From positions 62,001-126,000 of the forward strand of contig JACKJE010000003.1 of the NCBI GenBank assembly GCA_020638135.1: a DNA stretch of 64,000 nt, given 5' to 3'. This stretch comes from Methylobacteriaceae bacterium (GTDB taxonomy: Bacteria > Pseudomonadota > Alphaproteobacteria > Rhizobiales > Beijerinckiaceae). The notes beneath the pieces were generated by a model. The model searched no databases. It was not told the origin of the DNA and saw only the letters and a program-made list of their open reading frames with translations. Of the stretch, positions 19,657 to 28,498 are shown piece after piece (position 1 is the stretch's first letter; every line of letters starts with the position of its first letter). The position numbers and the translations under genes are program-made.

Positions 19657-19818
19657 CGCCCGCTCCTCTCGGCCCGCTCCCCGCGCCGCAGCCGCCGTTC
19701 GCGCGAATCTGCCGCCGGAAAATGGTGAACCCGTGGCGCAGCCGCGCCCGGGACGCGGCGCCGCGCTTTGACGGGCCAGACTGCGCGCGCATGGTTAACG
19801 AAACGTTGACGTTGGAAT

Positions 19819-20652
19819 TCAGGCCACCCGGCCCCAGGCGACGAAGGCGCCGTTGCGGAATCCCTCGTCCGCCTTGCCGTAACGCAACGGCTCGCCCGCC
19901 GGCGTGAGAACACGGCCGCCGGCCGCCCGCAGAACCGCCTCGCCGGCCGCAATGTCCCATTCCATCGTCGGCCCGAAACGGGGATAGACGTCCGCTTCGC
20001 CCTCCGCGATCAGGCAGAACTTCAACGACGAGCCGGCATTGACGCGTCGCGCGATCTTGTGCCCCGCCAGAAATTCCTCGGTGCTGGCGTCGCCGTGCGA
20101 CCGGCTGCACAGGGCGACGAGCCCGTCCGGCTCGGGCGCGCGCGCCGAAATGCGTCGCCAGTCGCCCGCCGGAGGCAGCGCGGCCCCCGGCGTCGCCGCG
20201 CAGGTCCAGGCGTTCGCTCCGCCGAACCACAGTCTGTCGAGCGCCGGCGCATAGACCACGCCAGCGATGGGAGCGCCCCTGTCGATCAGCGCAATATTGA
20301 CCGTGAATTCGCCGTTGTGCGCCAGGAATTCGCGCGTGCCGTCGAGCGGATCGACGAGAATGAACCGCGATCCGCAGGCAGGCACGACGCCGTGCGCGAC
20401 CGATTCCTCGGCAATCACAGGCAATTGCGGAAACGCCGCCGCGAGTTGCGTGAGAATGACCGTCTCGGCCCGTTCGTCGGCCTCGGTCACCGGGCTTGCG
20501 TCCGCCTTCTGCCGCGCCGCGCAGGCGCCGGCGTAGACCTCCAGGATCGCCTGCCCGGTCGAAAGCGCCATATTCGCAAAGGCCCGCGCGAAAGCGTCGC
20601 GTTCTGCGTCGGTCAGCGGGCTTGCGGGCTCGGCCATGCTCAAGACATGCAC
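19819..20652 (-). CDS. cysQ: 3'(2'),5'-bisphosphate nucleotidase, inositol monophosphatase family
   Basis: A 277-residue Mg2+-dependent phosphatase. Motif 1 DPLDGT with the preceding IAEES gives the metal ligands, and motif 2 is WDIAAGEAVLRAAGG near the C-terminus. CysQ removes 3'-phosphoadenosine 5'-phosphate formed in sulfate assimilation. The general inositol monophosphatase activity cannot be excluded from sequence. The start could be ATG 20652 or the ATG at 20637; neither has a strong ribosome-binding site. It is divergent from chpT. Confidence 0.85.
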   Translation of the reverse strand: MHVLSMAEPASPLTDAERDAFARAFANMALSTGQAILEVYAGACAARQKADASPVTEADERAETVILTQLAAAFPQLPVIAEESVAHGVVPACGSRFILVDPLDGTREFLAHNGEFTVNIALIDRGAPIAGVVYAPALDRLWFGGANAWTCAATPGAALPPAGDWRRISARAPEPDGLVALCSRSHGDASTEEFLAGHKIARRVNAGSSLKFCLIAEGEADVYPRFGPTMEWDIAAGEAVLRAAGGRVLTPAGEPLRYGKADEGFRNGAFVAWGRVA

Positions 20653-20716
20653 GTAACGGGCCAGCCGATCAAGCGCCGGCCATTTGTTGCCATTTCCTTC
20701 ACGCGCGGAGGCGGCA

Positions 20717-20732
20717 TTAACGCAGCGTTAAC
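20717..20732. promoter_or_regulatory. canonical CtrA box upstream of chpT
   Basis: TTAA-CGCAGCG-TTAAC is an exact TTAA-N7-TTAAC full site for the master regulator CtrA. It lies in the 261-base divergent region between cysQ and chpT, 182 bases before the chpT start codon. A truncated ctrA gene lies in the same window. Confidence 0.7.
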
Positions 20733-20913
20733 GCGAAAACTCCACTCTGTCGGCGCTTTGCAGCGACGCGGGGCCGGGCTATCTCTCGATTCGCGCATTC
20801 TGCCAGTGATTCGCGGCCTGTCTCGTCAGTTCAAGGCTGCGTCCGTGTTGCACCCGCCGCGCGGCCTCCATCCGGTCGCCGGCCTCCGCGTCAAACCTAT
20901 TCCGGATCGCCTC

Positions 20914-21606
20914 ATGACCGACCAAGCTTCCGTCTTCTCGCTCGCTCCGCTCGATCTCGCCGCGCTCCTGTGCTCGCGCGTCTGCCACGACGTGATCTCG
21001 CCGGTTGGCGCCATCGTCAACGGCCTCGAAGTGCTCGAGGACGAGAAGGACCCGGACATGCGGACCTTCGCGCTCGACCTGATCAAGAAGAGCGCACGCA
21101 CCGCCTCGGCTCGCCTGCAGTTCTGCCGCCTCGCCTTTGGCGCGGCGGGCTCGGCCGGCGCGGCGATCGACACCGGCGACGCCGAGAATGTCGCGCGCGG
21201 CCTCATCGCAGACGACCGCACAAGGCTCGAATGGAACGCGCCGCGCATTCTGCTGCCCAAGAACAAGGTCAAGCTTGTCCTCAACATGTGCCTGATCGCG
21301 GCGGCCGCCATTCCGCGCGGCGGGGTCATCACCGTGACGATCGCTGGCGAGGGCGCGACGCTGTCGGTCGAATCCAAGGGCACGAATGCGCGCGTCGCCG
21401 CGCATGTCCCGCTGCTGCTCGCAGGAACGCCGGAAGGCGGATCGGTCGACGCCCATGGCATCCAGGCCTATTACACCGGTCTGGTGGCGCGCGAGATCGG
21501 CTGCTCGGTCGATCTGTCGAGCGCGCCGGAATGCGTGACATTGCGCGCCGCCGAAGCAGCCAAGGCGCCCGCCGAAGAAGCGACGGCCGCCAGCGACGCG
21601 GCCTGA
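20914..21606 (+). CDS. chpT: histidine phosphotransferase ChpT
   Basis: A 230-residue phosphotransferase that relays phosphate from the hybrid kinase CckA to CtrA and CpdR in alphaproteobacteria. The dimerisation helix holds the phospho-accepting histidine in SRVCHDVISPVGAIVNGLEV. The remainder is the degenerate ATPase-like domain that no longer binds nucleotide. Start ATG 20914 (MTDQASVF) was chosen because the long open frame upstream has no family character. It is the first gene of a same-strand run with the chemotaxis genes (118 bases to cheA), and a CtrA box lies upstream. Confidence 0.9.
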   Translation: MTDQASVFSLAPLDLAALLCSRVCHDVISPVGAIVNGLEVLEDEKDPDMRTFALDLIKKSARTASARLQFCRLAFGAAGSAGAAIDTGDAENVARGLIADDRTRLEWNAPRILLPKNKVKLVLNMCLIAAAAIPRGGVITVTIAGEGATLSVESKGTNARVAAHVPLLLAGTPEGGSVDAHGIQAYYTGLVAREIGCSVDLSSAPECVTLRAAEAAKAPAEEATAASDAA

Positions 21607-21723
21607 CGGGAGGGGCGGATTTCAATCCTCCCTTAACCCAACCCATTCATAGTTCCGCCAGCGGCGGCTGTGCGCGCCGCTAGTCGAAGTCGGAGACGCC
21701 CGACTTCGTGTTCGGGCGGATTG

Positions 21724-24348
21724 ATGGACGACATTCTCAGGGATTTTCTGGTCGAAACGGCCGAGCACATCGATGCGGCGGGCGAGCAGCTCGTGCGTCT
21801 CGAGCGCGACCCGTCCGACGCGGAAATGATCTCGAGCATTTTCCGCCTCGTCCACACCATCAAGGGCACCTGCGGCTTTCTCGGGCTCGCGCGTCTGGCG
21901 CGCGTGACCCATGCCGCTGAAAGTCTGATCGGACGGCTGCGCGACGGCGCGCCGGCCAGCGCCGAAACCGTCACGCTCATCCTCTCCACCATCGACCGCA
22001 TCAAATCGATCCTCGCCGACATCGAGGAGAAGGGCGAGGAACCGCAAGACGACGATTCCGAATTGATCGCGGCGCTCGCAAGCCATGCCGCCGCGATGAC
22101 GACGGGTTCGGCGCCGCCGCCCGCCGAGCATTCGCCGGCCGCCGAGGCCGAGACGCCGGCTGGCGTTGTGGCGACCCCAGCTGCAGCGGTTGCGGAAACG
22201 GACAATGCGAAGGCCGACGCGGCGCCGGCGGACAAGACGCCCCAGGCCGGCGAGGCGCATCACGGCGGCGATCATCCGCGCCCCTTGCGCGCCGACACGA
22301 TTCGCGTCGCCGTCGACGCGCTCGAATCCCTGATGCTGCTCGTCTCGGAACTGGTGCTGACCCGCAACCAGCTCACCGAGGTCACGCGCTCCAATACGGA
22401 CGAGGCGGTCAAGGGCGCATTGCAGCGCCTGTCGGCGGTCGCGACCGACCTGCAGGACGCCGTGATGCGTGCGCGTATGCAGCCGATGGGCCGCATCTTC
22501 GGCGCTCTGCCTCGCCTCGTACGCGAACTGGCCGTCGAACTCGGCAAGAAGATCGATCTCGTCGTCGAAGGCGCCGACACCGAACTCGACCGGCAGATCC
22601 TCGAACAGATTCGCGATCCGCTGACGCACATGATCCGCAATTGCGCCGATCACGGTCTCGAGACGCCGAGCGAGCGCGTTCACTCCGGCAAACCCGAGAC
22701 GGGCATGATCCGCGTCTCCGCTTCGCACGAAGCCGGCCAGATTTCGATCGAAGTGCTTGACGACGGCCGCGGCCTCGACCACGAGGCGATCCGCCGCAAG
22801 GCCGCCGCGCTCGAACTCGCCACCGAGCAGGAACTGGCCGCCATGTCGCCCGACGAGGTGGCGCGCTTCATCTTCATGCCGGGCTTTTCGACCGCGCGCG
22901 CCGTGACCAGCGTCTCCGGCCGTGGCGTCGGACTGGACGTCGTGCGCGAGAACATTCAGGCGATCGGCGGCGTGGTCGCCGTCTCGTCACGAACCGGCGC
23001 CGGCGCGCGCTTTGTCATTCGCATTCCGCTGACGCTCGCCATCGCGCCTGCCCTGATTGTCGCGGCGGGCGGCCAACGTTTCGCCCTGCCGCAGGCGGGC
23101 GTCGTCGAGGCCGTTTCAGTCGGCCCGGAATCCGAACACAAGATCGAAGTCGTACAGGGCGCGCCGATGCTGCGCTTGCGCAACGAGGTTGTGCCGATCG
23201 CCGATCTCCATGACTTGCTCGGCCTGCCGCCGGTCGAGGCGAACGCCGATGACGAACGTCTCGTGGTCGTCATGCGCGTAGCGGCGGCTACCTTCGGCCT
23301 GATCGTGCAGGCGGTCGAAGACGTGCAGGAAATCGTCGTCAAGCCGCTCGGCTCTCCGCTTGCCCATCTCAAGGTCTATTCCGGCCAGACGATCCTCGGC
23401 GACGGCTCGGTCGTGCTCATTCTCGATACCGGCGGCATCGCAGAGACGCTCGGGCTCGAACGCGCCGCCTCCTATCGCGAGCCGCGCGGCGACCTCTCGA
23501 TCGCGCCGCGCCGGGCGCGCACCCGCGTCGTCCTGCTGCGCGCCGGCCAGGGCGTGCGCAAGGCGCTGCCCCTGTCGCTGATCACGCGCATCGAAAGCGT
23601 CGACACGGCCTCGATTGAACAGACCGGCGCCGGCTACGTGCTGCGTCATCGCGGGCAGCTCATGCCGCTCCTGCCGGCGGCCGAAGGCGTCGCGCCGACG
23701 CACGCCAACCAGCCGGTGCTCGTCATCGGCTACGGCGGCGAAACCATGGGGCTCCTGGTCGACGAAATCATCGACATCGTCGAAGACCCGCTCGACATCC
23801 AGATCGCACAAGGCGCGCCGGGCGTGATCGGTACGGCCGAATTCGGCGGCTCCATCGCCGAACTCCTCGATCTCACACATTTCATTCGCATCGCGCGTCC
23901 CGATTCCGCGTCGCGCGGCGTCAATCGCAAGTTCAAAATCTTGCTGGTCGACGACCGGCAATTCTTCCGTGACATGCTGACGCCCGTTCTCTCGGCCGCC
24001 GGCTATCAGGTCACGGCGTTGCCTGGCGCGTCCGAAGCGCTCGCGCTCGTCGACAAGGGGGCGCATTTCGACGCGGTCATCACCGACATCGACATGCCCG
24101 ACATCGACGGCTACAGCTTCGCGCGCAGCTTGCGCGCCATGCCGAATTACGCGCGCACGCCGATCATCGCCCTCCTCGCGCAGCCGAACGACAAGACGAT
24201 GCAGGCGGCGCACGCAGCCGGCATCAACGCGATCACGGGCAAGTTCGATCGCCGCGCCCTGCTCGAAACCCTCACCGAAGCGCTCGGCGCGGTCTCACTT
24301 GGCGAACAGGGGCTTGAAGACCGATTCCTCGCGGAGAGCGCGGCATGA
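21724..24348 (+). CDS. cheA: chemotaxis histidine kinase CheA with C-terminal receiver
   Basis: An 874-residue hybrid kinase. In order: Hpt domain with H44 in RLVHTIKGTCGF; a linker of about residues 115-185 rich in Ala and Pro; dimerisation and ATPase domains (about 195-440, including SVSGRGVGLDVVRENI); two CheW-like domains (about 440-580 and 590-730); and a C-terminal receiver (about 738-860) with the aspartate in AVITDIDMPDIDGYSF. CheA phosphorylates CheY and CheB in response to receptor arrays. The second CheW-like domain and the receiver are additions relative to E. coli CheA. Its stop overlaps the cheW start (ATGA at 24345). Confidence 0.95.
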   Translation: MDDILRDFLVETAEHIDAAGEQLVRLERDPSDAEMISSIFRLVHTIKGTCGFLGLARLARVTHAAESLIGRLRDGAPASAETVTLILSTIDRIKSILADIEEKGEEPQDDDSELIAALASHAAAMTTGSAPPPAEHSPAAEAETPAGVVATPAAAVAETDNAKADAAPADKTPQAGEAHHGGDHPRPLRADTIRVAVDALESLMLLVSELVLTRNQLTEVTRSNTDEAVKGALQRLSAVATDLQDAVMRARMQPMGRIFGALPRLVRELAVELGKKIDLVVEGADTELDRQILEQIRDPLTHMIRNCADHGLETPSERVHSGKPETGMIRVSASHEAGQISIEVLDDGRGLDHEAIRRKAAALELATEQELAAMSPDEVARFIFMPGFSTARAVTSVSGRGVGLDVVRENIQAIGGVVAVSSRTGAGARFVIRIPLTLAIAPALIVAAGGQRFALPQAGVVEAVSVGPESEHKIEVVQGAPMLRLRNEVVPIADLHDLLGLPPVEANADDERLVVVMRVAAATFGLIVQAVEDVQEIVVKPLGSPLAHLKVYSGQTILGDGSVVLILDTGGIAETLGLERAASYREPRGDLSIAPRRARTRVVLLRAGQGVRKALPLSLITRIESVDTASIEQTGAGYVLRHRGQLMPLLPAAEGVAPTHANQPVLVIGYGGETMGLLVDEIIDIVEDPLDIQIAQGAPGVIGTAEFGGSIAELLDLTHFIRIARPDSASRGVNRKFKILLVDDRQFFRDMLTPVLSAAGYQVTALPGASEALALVDKGAHFDAVITDIDMPDIDGYSFARSLRAMPNYARTPIIALLAQPNDKTMQAAHAAGINAITGKFDRRALLETLTEALGAVSLGEQGLEDRFLAESAA

Positions 24349-24890
24349 CAGGCATGGCTCCGGCTCCTGCATCCACGTCGCCGCTCGCGCCCGGCGCCGA
24401 CAAGCGTCGCGGCTTCTTTACCGTGCTGGCGGCAGGCCAGTTGTTCGGACTGCCGGTCGATGCGGTGCAGACGATCTTTCGCCTGCAGGCGGCGACCCCG
24501 GTTCCGCTCGGACCCGCCGTGGTCGCGGGTCTCGTCAACCTGCGCGGCAAGATCGTCGTCGCGCTCAGCCTCGAGAAGCGGCTCGGCCTTCAGTCGAACG
24601 GTGGCGCGACGAGCGCGCTCGCCGTCGCTGTCGAACGGCGCGGCGAAACCTTCGCGCTCATCGTCGACTCCGTCGGCGACGCCATCGAATGCGAGGAAGA
24701 GGAGCGGATCGCGTCGCCGCGCCACATCCACGACGAACGCGCTCGCCTCACAGTCGCCTACTATCGCACGCCGGCCGGCATCCTGCCGATCCTCGACGTC
24801 GATGCGCTCTTCGACATGCGCGCGGATGTGCTCGCCGCGCGCATTCAGTCACCGCAATCCGCCAATATTTCTGCCGGAGCTAACCCATGA
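24345..24890 (+). CDS. cheW: chemotaxis coupling protein CheW
   Basis: A 181-residue single-domain CheW that couples receptors to CheA. The domain spans about 20-160, with GLPVDAVQTIFR, the LVNLRGKIVVALSLEKRL turn and TPAGILPILDVDALFD. An N-terminal 20-residue extension is low-complexity. Translation is coupled on both sides: ATGA overlaps with cheA (24345) and with cheY (24887). Confidence 0.93.
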   Translation: MTGMAPAPASTSPLAPGADKRRGFFTVLAAGQLFGLPVDAVQTIFRLQAATPVPLGPAVVAGLVNLRGKIVVALSLEKRLGLQSNGGATSALAVAVERRGETFALIVDSVGDAIECEEEERIASPRHIHDERARLTVAYYRTPAGILPILDVDALFDMRADVLAARIQSPQSANISAGANP

Positions 24891-25252
24891 AACAGATATT
24901 GGTCGTCGACGATTCAGCGGTCATCCGCAAGATCGCGCGCCGCATTCTCGACTCGATGCGCTTTTCGACCACCGAAGCCAATGACGGCCGGGAGGCGTTG
25001 AACGCCTGCGGCGCGGCCATGCCGGACGGCATTCTGCTCGACTGGAACATGCCGGTCATGGACGGGTACGAGTTCCTGCAGCAATTGCGGCGTATGCCCG
25101 GCGGCTCGAAGCCGAAGGTCGTCTTCTGCACGACCGAGAACGATGTCTCGCAGATCGCGCGCGCTATGCACGCCGGCGCCGACGAATACATCATGAAACC
25201 GTTCGATCGGCAGATCGTGCGCTCCAAATTTGAGGAGATCGGGCTGATCTGA
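24887..25252 (+). CDS. cheY: chemotaxis response regulator CheY
   Basis: A 121-residue stand-alone receiver. D8 and D9 of the acidic pocket, phospho-acceptor D52 in GILLDWNMPVMDG, the switch threonine in FCTTEND and the conserved lysine in IMKPFD are all present. It carries the CheA signal to the flagellar motor. It is coupled to cheW by overlap. Confidence 0.93.
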   Translation: MKQILVVDDSAVIRKIARRILDSMRFSTTEANDGREALNACGAAMPDGILLDWNMPVMDGYEFLQQLRRMPGGSKPKVVFCTTENDVSQIARAMHAGADEYIMKPFDRQIVRSKFEEIGLI

Positions 25253-25282
25253 TCGCCGCCAGCATTCTGCGAAAGTTGATTG

Positions 25283-25969
25283 ATGAGCAAAATTGTTTCA
25301 CCCCGCGCAACCGCCGCCGAAGCCGTTTCTGGCAATCGCGGCCAATTTCATCTGCGCCGCTTCTCTGTTCTGACCCCGCGCGTGCTCGTCGTCGGCGCCT
25401 CGACCGGCGGCCCTCAGGCGCTCGCGGCGCTGCTGCCCCGCATCGGGCCGCGTCTCAGGGACATTCCAGTCGTCGTCGTGCTGCACATGCCGACGAACTT
25501 CACCGACGTCGTCACCGGCCAGATCGCGCAGCTGACTGGCCAACCCACCAGCGCCGCCATCAACGGCGAAGAACTCCGTCCGGGCCACATCTACTTCGCG
25601 CCCGGCGAGATGCATCTGAAGATCGTGCGCGTCGGCCCTTACTACGCGCTCGCCCATTTCGACGGCCCACCCGAGAATTTCTGCAAGCCCGCCGTCGACG
25701 TTCTCTTCCGTTCGGCCGCCGATGCCCTTGGCGCCGGCGTCCTCGGCGTCGTGCTGACCGGCATGGGCTCCGACGGGCTCGAAGGATCACGTCGCATCGT
25801 CGATGCCGGCGGCAGCGTCATCGTGCAGGACGAGGCGTCGAGCGCGGTCTGGGGCATGCCCGGCGCGGTCGCGCGCGCGGGCCTTGCCGCTGCGGTCGCG
25901 CCGGTCAGCCAGCTCGCCGACGCCATCGCCTTCCGTCTCGGCGGATCACAGAAAACGGAGGCGCCGTGA
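25283..25969 (+). CDS. cheB: CheB methylesterase domain without a receiver
   Basis: A 228-residue receptor methylesterase/deamidase. The catalytic triad is visible: S40 in VVGASTGG, H68 in VVLHMPTNF and D164 in TGMGSDGLEG. Typical CheB has an N-terminal receiver of about 120 residues that represses the esterase until phosphorylated. Here only about 30 unrelated residues precede the catalytic domain, so control by CheA must be different or absent. Start ATG 25283 is used; a TTG immediately before it is also in frame. The stop codon overlaps the GTG start of cheR. Confidence 0.92.
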   Translation: MSKIVSPRATAAEAVSGNRGQFHLRRFSVLTPRVLVVGASTGGPQALAALLPRIGPRLRDIPVVVVLHMPTNFTDVVTGQIAQLTGQPTSAAINGEELRPGHIYFAPGEMHLKIVRVGPYYALAHFDGPPENFCKPAVDVLFRSAADALGAGVLGVVLTGMGSDGLEGSRRIVDAGGSVIVQDEASSAVWGMPGAVARAGLAAAVAPVSQLADAIAFRLGGSQKTEAP

Positions 25970-26808
25970 ACGCCTTCGAAGACCTCGCGCGATTGCTCGA
26001 CGATCGCATCGGCATGACCATCGACCCACGCCGTCGCACGTCGATCGAAGCGCGTCTTGCTGGCGTGATGGCCGATTGCGGTTTTTCCGATCCGCAGGAA
26101 TTCGTGCGTCGCCTTCGCTCCGGGCTCGATCCCGCGCTGTTGAACAGGACCGTCGACGCGATGGTGACCTGCGAGACGCTGTTCTTCCGCGATCGCGCGC
26201 CCTTCGAAGCGATGCGCGGCATCGTGCTGCCGAAGCTCAGGGAGGCGCGGCGCGACTTCCGCAATCTGCGCATCTGGAGCGCGGCCTGCGCGACCGGCCA
26301 GGAACCCTATTCGATCGCCATGATCGTCGACGATATGACGCGCGAGTTCGCGGGCTGGCGGGTCGACATCATCGCATCGGACGTCTCGCAAACGGCGCTC
26401 GCCGCCGCGCGCAAGGGTCTCTTCTCGCAGTTCGAGGTTCAGCGCGGACTTCCGACGCCCATGCTTCTGCGCTATTTCCGGAAGGAAGCTGCGGGCTGGC
26501 GCGTCTCGGAACATCTTCAAGCGGCGATCGACTTCCGTCAGATCAATCTCGTGTCGGATTTCGGCGCGCTCGGCCATTTCGACGTCGTGCTGTGCCGCAA
26601 TGTCCTCATGTACATGGACGTCGAGCGTCGCCGCGACATTCTGCGGCGTCTGTCCGCGCAACTCGCGCCCGACGGCTATCTCCTGCTCGGCGCAACCGAG
26701 ACGATCGTCGGCCTGACCGATGATTTCGTCGCCACGCCGGGCTTTGCGGGCCTGTTCACGCACCGGCCGCAGAAACGCGCGAACGTGCGGCTCGTCGTCA
26801 ATTCCTGA
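25966..26808 (+). CDS. cheR: chemotaxis receptor methyltransferase CheR
   Basis: A 280-residue S-adenosylmethionine-dependent methyltransferase of receptor glutamates. The all-alpha N-terminal domain (about 1-70) is followed by the catalytic domain, with LRIWSAACATGQEPYSIAM as the SAM-binding loop and FDVVLCRNVLMYMD as the NPPY-equivalent segment. The start is GTG 25966, overlapping the cheB stop (GTGA). It ends the chemotaxis operon. Confidence 0.94.
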   Translation: MNAFEDLARLLDDRIGMTIDPRRRTSIEARLAGVMADCGFSDPQEFVRRLRSGLDPALLNRTVDAMVTCETLFFRDRAPFEAMRGIVLPKLREARRDFRNLRIWSAACATGQEPYSIAMIVDDMTREFAGWRVDIIASDVSQTALAAARKGLFSQFEVQRGLPTPMLLRYFRKEAAGWRVSEHLQAAIDFRQINLVSDFGALGHFDVVLCRNVLMYMDVERRRDILRRLSAQLAPDGYLLLGATETIVGLTDDFVATPGFAGLFTHRPQKRANVRLVVNS

Positions 26809-26811
26809 CGA

Positions 26812-27357
26812 TCATTCCGGAAAGTCGGGCGCGAACGGCTCGCGCGACAGGCGCATGGTCTTCACGAGACACGAAATCGTTCGATAGGCCCCGGCGAGCA
26901 TGACGATCTCCATCAGCGCTTCCGGTGTGAACAGGCCCGACGCGCGCCTCCAAAGATCGTCGCCGATGTCGTCCTCGTCATAGAGCGAGTCGCAGAGATC
27001 GATCAGCAGACCATCGACTTCGCTCCAGCAGGCGTCGTGCGAACCGCCGCGCGCCAGCGAGTAGATCATCGCTTCGTCGAGGCCGGCGCGTTTGGCGAAA
27101 AAAGCGACGTGCACGCTCCATTCGTATTTGCCGCCACACCGGGCCGTCATGCGGTCGACGACGATCTCGCGCTGGCGCAGCGTCAAATTTCCCTTGTCCA
27201 GCAACGACCCGCCACGCAGCCGCTCCATCAGGCGAGGTTCGCGCGAAAGCGTTCGGAACAGGAGGAGCGGGGGAACGCCCGGCGGCATGATCGCGTCGAA
27301 CGCCGCCTGGATCGCCGGTGGATAAGGCGGCGACAGTGGATCGATACGTGCAGACAT
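26812..27357 (-). CDS. carboxymuconolactone decarboxylase family protein
   Basis: A 181-residue AhpD-like helical protein. The CMD motif region reads GGKYEWSVHVAFFAKRAGL, retaining the glutamate and histidine but not the CxxC pair of AhpD peroxidases, so a redox role is less likely. Family members include decarboxylases and uncharacterised dehydrogenase-associated proteins. It is divergent from the HxlR regulator, with an inverted repeat in the 58-base gap, so it is the likely regulated target. Confidence 0.8.
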   Translation of the reverse strand: MSARIDPLSPPYPPAIQAAFDAIMPPGVPPLLLFRTLSREPRLMERLRGGSLLDKGNLTLRQREIVVDRMTARCGGKYEWSVHVAFFAKRAGLDEAMIYSLARGGSHDACWSEVDGLLIDLCDSLYDEDDIGDDLWRRASGLFTPEALMEIVMLAGAYRTISCLVKTMRLSREPFAPDFPE

Positions 27358-27365
27358 CGGCGCCT

Positions 27366-27388
27366 CCTGCTATGGATAAGATAGCAGG
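27366..27388. promoter_or_regulatory. probable HxlR operator
   Basis: CCTGCTAT (27366-27373) and ATAGCAGG (27381-27388) are a perfect 8-bp inverted repeat with a 7-base spacer. An extra half-site TGCTATGG follows at 27399. It lies in the 58-base gap between the divergent CMD and HxlR genes. Confidence 0.7.
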
Positions 27389-27415
27389 ATAATTCGTTGC
27401 TATGGAAAGTAAAGC

Positions 27416-27790
27416 ATGAGATCGCCTGTCCCTGGCATTGCCGTTCGTGGATCGACCAGTGGCCGCCCGATCATGGCGCTGCTCGATCTGCTGGGACGGC
27501 GGATGGCGTTACGGATTCTCTGGGAGCTCACCCGCGCGCCGCGCGCCCTGACATTTCGCGCCTTGCAGACGGCGGCGGAGACGAACCCGGCGCTGCTCAA
27601 CACGAGATTGAAGGAATTGCGGGCGGCGGAACTTGTCGAACACGATAGCGAGGGGTACCGCCTTACGTCCCGCGGCAGAGAACTTTCGGCGATACTGCTG
27701 CCGCTCGTCTCATGGTCCGAGACATGGGCGGCCGGCCTAGCGCGCGGCGACGCGCAAAAGAAAAAGCCCCGCTCGAAGGCGGGGCTCTGA
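27416..27790 (+). CDS. HxlR family winged-helix regulator
   Basis: A 124-residue regulator with the HxlR winged helix at about 22-105 (LLDLLGRRMALRILWEL, then NPALLNTRLKELRAAELV as the recognition region). HxlR proteins usually sense aldehydes or oxidants and regulate a divergent neighbour, here the CMD-family gene. Its last codons (KKKPRSKAGL) are encoded by the intrinsic terminator of ctrA on the other strand, so the two genes share this stretch. Confidence 0.88.
   Translation: MRSPVPGIAVRGSTSGRPIMALLDLLGRRMALRILWELTRAPRALTFRALQTAAETNPALLNTRLKELRAAELVEHDSEGYRLTSRGRELSAILLPLVSWSETWAAGLARGDAQKKKPRSKAGL
27756..27786 (-). terminator. Rho-independent terminator of ctrA
   Basis: On the minus strand AGCCCCGC pairs with GCGGGGCT (27786-27779 with 27772-27765) and is followed by TTTTTCTTTT. 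It lies 22 bases after the ctrA stop and inside the 3' end of the HxlR gene. Confidence 0.85.
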
Positions 27791-27808
27791 ATTTCCGTTT
27801 GCGGCGGT

Positions 27809-28498
27809 TTACGCCGTGATGCGCTCTTCCGCTTCGTTCGGCTCGCGCAGCACGTAGCCGCGGCCCCACACCGTCTCGATGTAGTTGCGGCCCTGGCTGG
27901 CGTTGGCGAGCTTCTTGCGCAGCTTGCAGATGAACACGTCGATGATCTTGAGTTCCGGCTCGTCCATGCCGCCGTAGAGATGATTGAGGAACATCTCCTT
28001 GGTGAGCGTCGTGCCCTTGCGCAGCGAGAGCAGCTCGAGCATCTGATATTCCTTGCCGGTCAGATGCACGCGGGCGCCGTCCACTTCGACCGTCTTCTGG
28101 TCGAGATTGACGACCAGATCGCCGGTCGATGACCCGACTTATGTGACCCTTCGTGCGCACGATCGCGTGATGCGGGGCGATCAATTGTCCTTGTGGAACG
28201 GCTTGGTGAGATAGCGTCGTCGCCTTAAAGCCGAGGCCTTCACCCGTCCGATGCCGGCGAGGCCTGGTGGAGGATCAGGGACGCGTCTTGACTTTATGAT
28301 GCGCAGTGCGCAGCACTGGCCTGACATGTCCGGGCAGGTCGAAAACGTTATGATGATGTCGTAGTCGCGAGCCTTGTTGAGGTCATCGATGCCCTTTGCC
28401 GAGGATCGGTCGTGTGTAGACGTTGAAGTTCTCGACTTCACAGCACTGCTCGATGTTTGCGCCGTAAGCTGCCCGTTTCGGGATCAGCAATATGGTCA
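27809..28498 (-). CDS. ctrA: cell-cycle master regulator CtrA, frame-disrupted in this sequence
   Basis: The C-terminal half is intact: from about 28128 down to the stop at 27809 it encodes the OmpR-type winged helix of CtrA, with [18 protein letters not shown] and the recognition region [15 protein letters not shown]. Upstream, fragments of the receiver are readable in shifting frames and with many wrong residues: an ILLI opening and NFNVYT (about 28430-28500), YDIII..PDMSGQ (about 28320-28350) and LTKPFHKD (about 28190-28215). Together they cover a full-length CtrA of about 230 residues. The indels begin abruptly at about 28128. CtrA is essential in most relatives, so I think sequence error is more likely than decay. 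The 5' boundary is approximate. Confidence 0.85.

Noticed and set aside
20059..20913. A long N-terminal extension of ChpT
   Set aside because: The extension is antisense to cysQ and has no ChpT similarity. ATG 20914 gives a normal-length protein.
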